From the NCBI GenBank assembly GCA_036583965.1, contig JAZBQD010000028.1:2356001-2420000 (forward strand): 64,000 nt of DNA, read 5' to 3'. Positions 36,001 to 48,293 of the stretch are shown in pieces (within the stretch, counting starts at the first letter, position 1; each line of letters opens with the position of its first letter). The notes beneath the pieces are model-generated. The model was not told where the DNA came from. It was given only the letters and a program-made list of their open reading frames with translations, and did no database searches. The stretch is from Prunella strophiata (lineage: Eukaryota > Chordata > Aves > Passeriformes > Prunellidae). Both the position numbers and the translations under genes were made by a program.

Positions 36001-39000
36001 CCTCTCCTCAGCTTCCTCTCCCAGTGTTCCAGGGGCCAGAGAAAACATGGCTGAAACCCCTCCTGTGAGTAGAAGAGCAAAGACAGCCGAGGTGCCACTG
36101 CTGCAGAGCTATCCAGTGAGACCCGTGGAAGAAATGCATTAGGGAAAACAGCCTTTTCCCAAGTAATACTGGGGAACTGACAGTTCTGAGCAGCTTGGGG
36201 GTGTTAAAGAGGAGAGCTGGGGAGTCAAACTGCTCTCAGACACCATCTGCAAAGCTGCAGCCAGAGGCAACTTTCTCTGGTCACCAAGCTGCTGCATCCT
36301 GATAATATGCTTCCTCTCTTATATCCCAAAGGAGTTTTACTCACAGAAATACCTGCTGAAAGTCTGAAGTGCTGAAGAGGACTTAATGGTTCAACCTTGA
36401 TAAACTACCTCCACACAGGGCAAAAAACTGGGGGGGGAGGTGATGGGCTTACCACATTATTCTCCCCATCACAGAAGAGCACAGGAGCAGTCTACCTGGT
36501 TTCCATGCAAGGGTTAAAATACTTCATGGACTTTTGAGGAGACAGACAGAGAAGGAATTTTATAATCATTAACCATTTGATTATTGTCACTTTATGGGCT
36601 TAGGTCTTAACAGTAAAGATGAAAGACTACAATAAAGAACTTGAATGTCAGACACTGTGAGTATCTTTACCTGTGCTCTACAATAAGAGGAGAAAATACT
36701 GACAGTTTTTAATCAACCAGCAGTTAACAACAGTTTCCATGCTTTTCAGCCTCACAAAGAGATATTGTTTTATTGCTTATTAGTACCGTTTCTGAATTGA
36801 TGTAAATAAAACCTTACAGCAAAACTGCTGATCATCCAGGAAACACAGAAGCAGATGGGGGAAATTCCCTTCTGTAATTTCCAAAGGTTTAGGACTCCTT
36901 TGATAAAGCAAAGCACATGAGAAGGCAGTAGCCGGAAGGAACATGGCCAAATACGGGGATTTATTCATTGCATAATCTCTGATGAGTAAATGCATACTAA
37001 GTACCAAGCACAAAAGTTCCAGAGGTAACTTGCTCAATATCTCTGGAGCTTTAGAGGCTGTGGTGCAATCCAATGATTTCAGGCAATTCAGTACTTGCAT
37101 GACTGACAAAAGTTCTTATCTGAGGAAGAAGCCAATTTTCACTAATTATAAGTTGCACTTCATACGTTACAGATCTGTCATTCAATACCATTGAATGACA
37201 TTGCTTTGATGCAATTATGGACAAGAGATGTGCCTGTTGGGAGAAATGAACTTCCCATCTATCGAAAGTGCAGGTTATGAGGAGACCTGGTGCACCTGCC
37301 ATGAGCATCCTGGCAGCATCCCAGCACTGCTGATTGCTTCCTGCTACCTACATACAGAAGCTAAATGTCTGGTGTTCTGAGGGCAGATTTCTCTCTGCAA
37401 AGTTAACACTACTCTGTCTACAACACCTTGGGGTAGTCAACCACCTTTTCACAGACATGGGCCTCTCAAATGTGATGGCAAAGCCTATAAGTGGAAAGAA
37501 GAATAAAAAAAGTCTTCATTGGATTTGTGTGGCAGGGTTTTGGGTAGGCACCAGTGGTGGATTCTCTGCTAGAATATTCTCCCATGTCTGGCAGAGCCAA
37601 TGCCAGCTGGCTCCAAGGAAGGACTCAGTGGACAAGGCTGGGCCCTTCACTGACAGTGGTATCATCTCTGGGATAATGCATTTAGGAAGGGAGAAAAAAC
37701 CCTGTGCAACGGCAGCCAGAGAGAAGAATGAGTATATGGAGGATGGATATATGAAACCACTCTGCAGACCCCAAGTTCAGTGCAGAGGGAGGGGCAGGAC
37801 CTGCTCCAGATTCCAGAGCAGAGATTCACCTGAAGCCCAAAGTGCAGCCTGTGGTGAGGCAGCTGTGCCCCTGGAGATCTCTGCAGGTGGAGCAGAGATC
37901 CACCCGCAGCCCCTGGAGGAGCAGAGATCCACCCGCAGCCCCTGCAGGAGCAGAGATCCACCTGCAGCTCCTGGAGGAGCAGAGATCCACCCGCAGCCCC
38001 TGCAGGAGCAGAGATCCACCTGCAGCTCCTGGAGGAGCAGAGATCCACCTGCAGCCCCTGCAGGAGCAGAGATCCACCCGCAGCCCCTGCAGGAGCAGAG
38101 ATCCACCTGCAGCCCCGGCAGGAGCAGAGATCCACCTGCAGCCCCTGGAGAACCCCATGTCAGAGCAGCAGGATGCCCAAGGGAGGCTGTGACCCCTCGG
38201 GAAACCCACACTGCAGCAGGATCCTGGCAGGACCTGTGGCCCATGCTAGAGGAGGGAGATAGTGTGGGCAGTTCTCTCCCTGAGCAGGGAGGAGCAGCAG
38301 AGCTTACATGTCATGAAGTGACCAAATCCTCCCTTTTCATACCCCTGAACTGCTGGGGGAAGGAGGTCCAGAGTAAAGTTAAGGAGTAAAGTTAAGCCCA
38401 GGAAGAAGGGAGGTGAGGGGGGGAAGATGTTTTAAGATTTGATCTTACCTGTCATTATCCCACCTTGATTTGATTGCTAAAAAATGTAATTAATTTTCTC
38501 AAGTTGAATCTGTTTTTCCTGTGTTGGCAATTGGTGATTAATCTCTCCATGCCCTTGTTTTGATCTCTGAGCCTTTCCTTATTTACCTCTCCTCTGCCCA
38601 GCTGAGGAGTGGAGCAGCTTTGGTGGGCACCTGTCATCCAGCTAGGGTCAACACACCAGTCAAAAGAGGAAACTTTTAAAAAAGTGAAAAGTTATCTGCC
38701 AAGCTGGGCTCTAAATTACATTATATTTGCTTTGTTGCATCCTTAGTTCTCTTCCAGTTTAAATTTGGTTTTATTTTATTTTCTTTTTTATTTTATGCCT
38801 TTAGGCATAGTAAACACAAGAGCAGAAACATTTTGACTAATATGTTTCTGATCCTTAAAGTAGTCCAGAAGTGTGGATTTTCTGAATAACTTCTACAAAG
38901 GTGGAAAGAAAGGAAGGAATCACTTGAAAGGATTTTACACTATCTCCTGCAAGGGACTGAGACCACCAAGTGTCATTTGCAGACAAAAAGAAACCTGATT

Positions 39001-42000
39001 ACAAAAAGTAGCAACGTGATTGATTTATTTAGTGATGTAATTAAATTAATGTAATGCAAGGATACTACACACATTAGACACAGATATATTTAACATCCCA
39101 AAATCTTCACCAAGAAAAGCTATCAGCAACTTTTCAGCACTAGAGTGATCCTACAACCACGCTGAGACTGAGCCTGACCCTCACCACTTCTACACAAGTC
39201 AGTGCTTCTCCACTGCTTCAGTTTGGCTGAGAATTTCCCCAAGATGCATAGATCCCAAAGAAGATTTGGAAAAGGAAAATTGCTGGAGCCAAAATCCACA
39301 ACCTGAACATGAAAATGCCTTCCAATACTAATAAAATGAGGGCTTGCACTTTAAAAAATGTTTAATTCAGAAAGAGGAGAAAAAGATACTATGCCTTGGC
39401 AATTATGAAAGAGAAATATGTGACATTTTCTGAATCTTGAAAGTAAAATACAAGAATAGAAGTAGGGAGGAAAAAAAATCTGTGACTTAAAATTTTCATT
39501 AAAATGCAGTTTTAGGTTGGTTGAGACTGGTTTTGCTAAGTCATACTTGACATATAGAATATGTGATTTCTTGGACAACTTAGTACATTGTTAACAGAGC
39601 CAGCATTTTGTCATGTGTTACTGGAAGACCAGCTTAAAAATACCCAGCAATACCTGTTTATTTGGGATTGCCAAACAAAAACCAGTCAAGATTGTTTTAA
39701 ATAGCTGTTACTTAACACTGGAGTGGCTGTGTCACAGAGCCTGGCAGAGGAGCTGTGGACACAGGGCCTCTCAAGGCAAGTGCTGCAATCACTGCAGCTT
39801 TTCAGCACTCCCCTGTTGCATTATAGGGACTTTCCTGTCAGGAGCTTTAAACCACAGCTGCCCAAAGCAGCTGCCTTGGACTTCCCTCTTCCAACAGGCC
39901 TGCTCTTTTCCCAAGGAAACCACACCACCACATCCCTTCCATCCTGATTCTTACAGGTTCTTTTGCATAACACAGCTGAGATCACTGACTCTCTCACCCT
40001 CCTATACCCCTTTTCTGGACCTTGGTTATCACCTCTTGGTTTCTGCAAGAGGCATTTGGAGGCCTCAGAAAGGGCAGCCTTGCCCTAGCTCCTGTGAAGG
40101 AAGCCATCTGCCAGGGTAATTTTTCCTCTCTTTCTGCAGGGTTCCCTTGGCTGCTTCAAGCATTCTCTTGCTTGTCCCTATTTTCAGAGTCTTTCTTGCT
40201 TATAGTTAGTCCAGACAATTCCAGCCAGCCCCAAAAGTGCCCTGTTGGCTGGGCTCTTGGCCAGGCTTTGAGGAGGGTGCTGTGTCAAACCACTCAAGCC
40301 TGCTCAGTCATCAGGGACTCCTGTGAACAAGGCAAGAACCAGAGACAAGAAAAACTGCTTTAAGCCAGAAAAGATGTTTTAAGTCAAGCAATCTGGGCTT
40401 GACAGAAATCTGCTCTTCCAAAGTGACCTGTGTTTACCAAGAACATCTCCTCAAGTAACTAGGCTCAGCCTCCCTCAGGTCAAAGACTGGTCCTTTTTCT
40501 ATTTGTGTTTATACCTGACCCATCAAGGCATATGGGAACCAGGGCCAGAGCTCCAGGGTACAACCTACACTGTAACTGCTTTGCCTTTGAAAGGACTCAC
40601 AGGAAGGTGAAGGCACATGGAGAAAAACTTGGACCACATAAAAAAAAATATTCCTCATGGAAGAGATAAAACCTAACACATTGTTGATGAAAAAAACCCA
40701 ACAACAAACAAAAACAAAACCCCTAAAGACTTCAATAACTCTATGATCAAAACTCTTTGGAGCTGGCAAGAAATCAAGGTATTAGAAGAACTCAGGACAT
40801 TTTAAGAGCAAGAATTCTTACATTCAAGCAAACATTAGCAACATAATGGACTTATTTTAAGTCTGCTCCAGTTGTCATTAGAGGTTTAGTATTAAATGAA
40901 GCAGCCAGCTTGTTATGACCACTTACATAAATGTGAAAAATGCTCTTCCAGCAGGACTTTACACTACTTAGGCTGTTGCAAGGATTCAAGGTCCCCCATG
41001 GTGTCTGTAATGAGATGCACCTTGAGGATAAAAAAAATGTAGAGAGGATATGCTGAGCTGAAACTTCCTACACGCACACAGGTTGTGCAAACGTGAATTT
41101 GCATCTCTGAAATGAGATGCCCATCTGTGACAACAGAACAATATCTGCCACAAGTGGGAGGTCTGTGGGATAAGTCTGCAGGGGAACACGCCCTGGAAAG
41201 TGCTCTTTCAACATGGAAAGTGCACTAGAAATCCCTTCAGGTTTTTTCCTCTCATTTCTCTTTGGCAAACCGCAGTGAGTGGGCATTAGTCACTACAAGT
41301 ATGAACCATTTCAAATGAGATTGCTGTGACGTATATATCACTTCCCTTTCATTCATCTCCAATTAACTGGAGATTTTAAAAGTATGCAATCCAAGAAAGA
41401 CTAAAGCACAGGTGTTGAATTGGATTGTATGGCAATGTTGTATGTTCAAAAACTACAAATAAGATGCTAAAGTCACCAGGCAAAATCATCAAGTAGAAAA
41501 CTTGGAGATGGGGAGATTTTTTGGTGCTGGGATAAGCATCCTACATACATCTATTTCTAACTGTAGTTAGAAATTCTAAAGCTGAAGCTTAATAGAGTCT
41601 TTCATATTCTTCCTCATCTCCTAAGAACAATGCTTTTTTGCTCAGTTTTTGTTACCATGTGTCACTTTTTTCTCACCAGAGTCATCTTTCCCTACTTCAT
41701 TGAGAAACAAAAAGCTGCTGTTCTTCCTTTAAACACTGATGGCTTCTATGCCATTGGAAGAGCTGACAGACAGTGTAGGGGACAGAGGGACACCAGAGCC
41801 CAGTGCACTCAGCACTTACACAAAAGTCAGCTGCAAACCTACAGCAGTGACCTCATAACATTTTATTAGAAAGGAAAATCCTCAGAGAATTCCACTGACA
41901 AGGGAGTAGTTCCTGTCCTCCACTGATGATCCAGAAGAAAAACATAAGGAAAACTAAAGGACCTACTTAAGGTATAACCTGTTCTTCTGTAAGTCTTTCT

Positions 42001-45000
42001 GTTCTGCTGTCATTGAATGCAACAGGAAGGTTTTCTCCACCTTCCAGCACCTCACTGCTTTGCACCCCTCCGCTGGGAGAGCAGAGTGTGCTTTGTGCCA
42101 GTAAGAGAGAGAAAGTAAAAGCTTCTTCAACCAACCCAGTCCTCAGACAACCAAACCCAGTCCTCAGAGAGTGGGAACCAGCTTTATTTGGAAACCTCCC
42201 AAGGTCTCGGAGAGATTTTTGCAAGAGGCAGAGAGCAAATCAGAGAGCTGCAATGCAGGACACTGCCATGCAAATAAGGATGCTTGTAAAGCATTTGGCA
42301 ATGCTTCCAAAGGGACACCCACTGTGATTGGATGCTCCTTGCCCAGCCTCTCACAACTACATCTGTGATCTCTCACCCACAGTGAATTCAGCAACTAACC
42401 TGTAACCAAAAGAAAACAAACCAGCCAGTGACTTCTATTGCAGAAAGGTAATGCAACTTAACTTTCCCTAGCCAATAAGAGAAGATTAGGAGGGTAAATC
42501 CCTTCAAACCAGCACTTGCTCAGATTTCTTTGTTTACAAAAGGGACATAAAGCACAGCTAAAATAAGTTCAACCAGTCTTTATAAACTCATCACAGGACT
42601 TTTATGTGCCCCATACCATGTTGGTAGCACATTATAACAGGAGGTCCAGGTCTTGTTTGTGTCCAAGTGTGCCAACAAAAAAATGCTGCCTGTAAGAAAA
42701 AATTATTAAACCCCCTCAAAATCTCTCAGGGTGATGATTAAGGAGCTGGTTTGTTCCAGTTCCTGCACTGCTACCAGCAGCCACTACCCTGCATGGTGCC
42801 AGTAACAAGAGTTAAGAAGAGTGAAGAGATAAAAAGGGCAGGCATTATCCTTAGGTAAGGTACAGCATAGTGAAAAATAGCCTTACAGCATTACTTTTCA
42901 GTAAGGAAGAAGCTGTAAGTGTACATTTAAACCAAGTACCTGAGACATTATTTTGGTTGAATGCATTTCCTAACCTACCTCTTGGAGTAATGCCCCCTAT
43001 AGTACCTTCTATCTAAATATCCCAAACTAAACTTTGCATATTCATTTTTGTGTCTCAGATGAAAAGCACCTGAGCCCAGGATGTGAATGTCCTGCCACGT
43101 TAGAAACCCGGGGCAAGATTCAGCTGAGAAGCAAGTCATGGAAACACTCACCCACACACCCTGGGATTCAGAGCCAGACTGCAGAGAGCAGCACATTCCC
43201 AAGGTGAGCATGCAGTACATGAGAAAAGATAAAGATCTGCTCATCTGTAAGTCAGAACATGAACTTGTCCTGGGAATACTCCTGGGTCTGAGAAATCTGA
43301 CAAAAATACACCTTATTCTTTATAACTGCCATTGGAACCTTTCTGTGCATAGGCTGTATTTGGCCACAAATGGAGAAAAATCTCCAGTATTAGCCACAGA
43401 AAATTTTCTTTGCTATCACTTCCTTTAGAGAACAAAGTACACATTCTTCAAATAGAATAAGCCATCAGTTTGATTTGAAGAAGCCTCTTTGTCTGAGTTG
43501 GGCAGGTGTCAAGAAGCAGATGTGATTTGTGAGCTGAAAGTCAGTGCCCAACCAGACAGAGAGACACCTCATGCTGCCAACATGAACCTTTCAGCCTTGG
43601 TGCCATCCTGTGAAGCACCAGAGATGATACCAGGATTGAGTCCAAGGGGCAGCAGAGGCAGGAGACAGTATCAGGATGACAAAGGTTTGCAATCTTGCTC
43701 TTTTACTGCCTTTCTTCCTCTCTCAGAATTTTCCTATCTCCTAGATTCATTAGAGACCATATTAGATTAACTCTTCAGGATACACTACTACCATAAAAGT
43801 CACCTTTCCTCCACTCTTACAGAATTTTCCCCAAGAGAACAGAATTGGGATGTCAGCTAGACACAGATTGCCCAACCCACTCTCCAAGCAGAGCAACACT
43901 TCTGCCTCTGACTACTCTTGGTGAGAAGAATGTAGTTCCCTTAAAACCCAGCAGCTAAGCTCTGCTGCAGGCAGCTTATGGCATAGGGCTCAAGTTGACC
44001 AAAAACTTGCATAAGTTCATCACAGTTTTACAGTCTTCCATTTGGCATTCAGAAGTGAATCAGTGAAAAAGCATGAAATTTTAACTACAAACAAGATGGA
44101 TTGAAGACTATGGGAAAAAAAGAGATAATAAAGGATAAAAGAGGATCTGAAAGCAGAGAAAGCAAACATCAATGCCTGGAAGTTACTTAAATCATTCTTT
44201 CTCATGATTGCATTACAGGAAAAACAGATTTTTGCAGTTTTTCTCAGTGTCAAAAATTTTGAGTTGGATTCTTCAAGAAGTCAATGCAAACCCCAAGTAA
44301 CACTGTTTCCCTCAAGAGTTCTCTGCATTTTAGCAACAGTTCATGAGAATAAAACCAAATGCAGGTATACTCAGTGTTCTCTCAGAGGAGCTGTCACCTC
44401 CTATAGCTACAGGGACAATGGAACAGGAAGAAGCAAGATAACTCTGGGATCAGTGTCAGCAGTGACTGATGGCTGGGAAAGAGCCCAAAGGAATTACTGC
44501 ATTCCTTCCATGCATTAGTTTCACATACATTACAGATGGTGCCAGCCTTTGAGGAGTTTCTGATGATGCACCATGAGTCACTTGGTTCAGTTTGAGATAG
44601 TCCTGTGAGGAGCAGGGAGTGGAACATGATGATCCCTATGGCTCTGTCCCAGCTCAAGGTGTTTTATGACTCCAGAAGTGCACAGCACTGCCCCAGGCAG
44701 GAGAATGGTTTCATGGACAAAGGCCAACAAACAAGTTATAAAGGCAAGAGGCAGGGATGGCCCCTCTAAACATCACTAATCCTGTAATATTGGGATTGTT
44801 GGGGGGTAGAAGGAAAAGGCTGCAAAATCTGGCCAAGAGTGAAGGCTTGAGACACTTCTCTGACCCAGCAAGGAATGTCATACCTTTTTCATATTCATGT
44901 ACATGTCTATAAAGTTACACACTTTACTGTGTGTGAACCAAGGTAATGCCTTCCTCTGGTTGGATATTTCACTGTTCATTTAGAAATATTTACACATTTT

Positions 45001-48000
45001 CCTACTGTACTGGTCATATTCCTAAATAATTATTACATCCCTCATTCCAGAACTACATGCTATGGAACCAGGGTGGGAGTGGATCTAAACATGTGTAAAT
45101 ACTTTTTGTGAAAACCTGTACATTTCACAGAGTATACAGAATCTTCTGAAGCTGGCTATAGGGCAGCTATCCCCATCTTCAGCAGCACTGTGAGAACCTG
45201 TCAAAGCAAAAAATCTGACAAATTTGCCAGCAAATAAGTCAAGAGGAAGCAGAGCAGGGTGTTTTACTTTGTACCTTTTAAGTTTTTCAGAATAGTTTGA
45301 AACCCCATGTAAGTGGTATGGATACCTTCCAATCTTACAGCACTGGTATTTGCTCACCCTTACCTCTGTAGCTTCCCACTCACAGCTACTGCTCCTCTTT
45401 AATATAGGCCAGTTTGAGGCACAGATTGCTCCCAAGCCACATATCCTGTCAAATAGACCCAAAATTCTTTGGGGACAGAACTTCCTCTATTGATTTTGTG
45501 CCAGTCAGGCACTAAACTGTAGTTTGGTTTTGATCACTGCTGCCTTGGGGCAAAGACAGGCCAGGATTATCTGGCTGTTCCTTTAAGGGTGCTGAAAGCA
45601 AGCCAGCTGGAGGCCTTTCCAAAGGAGGTGCCAGAGCAAGCTGTAACACCAGAAGAACAGGAAAAGCACAAAACCCAAACAGAGTCCAGTAGCTGCAATA
45701 CACACAGGACAACCAGAAGTGAAACTGGGAATACTAAAAGGAGGCTTTTCCCTTGGAAGTAAGAAAGGAAGAGCTCCAGCACAGAAGGTATGATTATATA
45801 TGAACTTTAGAAATATGAAATCCTGCAATGACAAATAAAGTGGGAGGAAAGAAGAGAGCAATCCAATGGGGAGCTGGGGGGCTGTGTTAGGCTGTGTGTA
45901 GAAGAGCTGACAGCTGTGGCACCAAGAATTGCTGAAGCAAAAAAAGAAATAGAGGCTTGTTTTGTTGTATAACAACACCAAGGCATCCTAAAATCTCTTC
46001 AAAAGTGAACAAAACCTAGATTTATAAAAGACAAATTGACCACATGGGATGACTGAACCAGGAGCAAATTGGATCCTTCCCCCTCAAGCAGCAAGGCAGA
46101 GCTCTGGTTGTCAGAGGTTTGTGGTTATGAATACAGAAAGGAGGGCTTGTACAGCAGCTGGAGGGGCTCACTGCTGGCCAAGGGCTGGGGTGTGAGGGGG
46201 ACACAAACCCAGGGCAGGTGAGGTGACCCTCTCCCACTCCCCAAGGGCAGAGTGTGCTGCCCCTGAGAGCCCTCTGCCCTTCCCAGCTCAGCACCAGTGA
46301 CAGGTTTTTTCTGCACAGCTCCTTGTATCAAGTGGGAAACTTCTTGCCTGACTTCACCTACCAGCCTAACACTGGCACCTGAAAGAGCAGAAGTGCAGAT
46401 TAGAGGTACAGGTCTAGCCCAAAACCCTAAACAGTGCACAGCTGGCACTGTAGGGATGCAGTGACCAGGACACACCTAAGTTCTGTGTGCAGCAGAAATC
46501 ATGAATTCCTGCACAGGATGGCAAAGCCCTGCACCCATGGGCAGCATCCCAGGGGCAGCACAAGCCCCCTGTGAGCCCTGCAGAGGCAGCAGCTGCTCCA
46601 CTCACCTCCCAAGGCCTGGGACATTTGGACAGGCTACGTGACACTTGTGTCACACAGCCTGCTGGGGGGTGAGCAAACAGGGCAGGACCTGAAACAGAGC
46701 AGAGCAGAGAATCCTAGGCTGGGAAGGGAAAAATATGCCCTGGCTACGTCCCAAAGCTGACTTGTACAAATGTCCTCTCATTACAGTGCTAGAGATGCTC
46801 TTCAGTCCCAGAGATGAGACTCTCCTCACTGCCTTTCTCAGAATGCCAGGAAGCATTCCCAGGGCACTGGGGTGCTGTGTGGCTTTAATGGTGCCACGTG
46901 GGAGGAGAGCCAGGGGATGTTATGGTGACTCAGTGAGCACGGCCCAGACTGGTCCTGCCAAAGCCACGTTTGCAGCAGACAGATGTTCCAACAGCTGGGG
47001 AGGAAGGAGGGGCAGAAATGCTTCCTTCCTGGAGCACTCAGTGTCTCTCAGTCCTGCCGAGCTCGTTTTGCCTTGCTGGGGCCACCTTGCCATCTAGTGG
47101 TTCACACTGCAGAGCTGACAGACAGCTTTTCTCAGCTCGTTTCTGCTGGAATCCTGGAATGCCCATGCTTTCGGCCCTTAAGCACCAAAGGAAGTAATTC
47201 AAATTCCCTTGGATCTGCTCCCATTTCTGAGTGCATCAGGCTGTCAGTAAAATCTGCTGTCATAGCATGAAGTTAGAAAAGGTGAATAATGCCTGCTGCC
47301 TTATATATATTACATCCTATAGCAAAGGATCCTCTGCCCATTCAACCTGGAGTGATATACTCATCAGGACATGACTGCTTTGGGCTGAATGGACCTTCCT
47401 TCAGTTTTTACCAAAAAAGTATGTGAAAAAACACTACTTAATTTTTAATAGTTTTATAAGATTCGTTTTTCTCCCAAAAAAAGGAAAGAGTTATCAGGAG
47501 GGAAGTAGATAAAAGTCAAAAGCAGAGTAATAGAAATTCCACCTGCTAATATGCAAAGTCCAAAGGGCTCCAAAAGATAAACTGCATACATTAAGATTCT
47601 TGACATTGCCATACTAACATGAATATGGATATTAACTTACTGTCTATTTCCTTTGCATGTCTCCATTACACCCATTTTGACTTTTGTTTGGGCTCTGTCC
47701 AGCAGAGTTGCAAATTTTAATTTATTCCATCACCTCACCTAGTGACAAGAACAAAAATACCTGCTTCATTTCATTTAAGCATGAAGTATTAACCTTCTGT
47801 GACCATTCTTGTAAATGGAAACTATGATGTCTGTATCCAAAATGGACTTCTCATGCTTCCAGATGAGAATGATATCCTTTCTGTATTTCTTAGCAGTTCC
47901 ATCTGCTAGGCTCCAGAGTTATCTTTGTCATTCAACAAGGTGCTTGGCTGTGATCAGTCATGGTGTTGAGGGAAATCTCAGTGCTCTCTTCAGCCACTTC

Positions 48001-48290
48001 AACCTAGAAAGGCTTTTCCTGTGTTTATCTTGGTCAGTGCAGATGAAATGACAGGGTAGTTTGTCTCTCAGTTAAGGATCTTCCAATTAATTTTTTATGC
48101 AATTTCTACAAAGAGAGCAGCAGAAAAATTTAAGGAATAGCTGTTCACTTTAACATCATAAATAAAAATGATTTTGAACTGTCAACCTCTAAAGAGCACT
48201 CTTTGGCATTAGAAACCCCAAAATAAAAATCAATTACAAGGTCTCTTTGCACTTGCATGGGCAGTATCATTATTCTAACAAACTTTATCC
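33060..48290. other. Intergenic region between CCL20 and SLC19A3
   Basis: About 15 kb with no exon I can support. Any 5' untranslated exon and promoter of the plus-strand SLC19A3 copy should lie in its right part but cannot be located from sequence alone. The long open frames (37334-38389, 39613-40119, 45583-45981) have no domains, and the first depends on a minisatellite. A modest GC rise occurs at about 46.1-47.1 kb. Confidence 0.55.
37888..38148. repeat. 29-bp minisatellite, 9 units
   Basis: Nine contiguous 29-bp copies, each with core GGAGCAGAGATCCACC. They vary at three positions (C/T after CACC, C/T in GCAGC(C/T)CCTG, and the last base G/C). Units 2-3 and 4-5 repeat as a higher-order dimer. 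Since 29 is not a multiple of 3, three units cycle through all frames. This creates a 351-codon open frame on the plus strand and several minus ones, which I regard as artefacts. Confidence 0.95.
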
Positions 48291-48293
48291 TCA

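Noticed and set aside
37334..38389. 351-codon open frame as a gene
   Set aside because: It depends on the 29-bp minisatellite, has no domain, and shows no exon-like neighbours.
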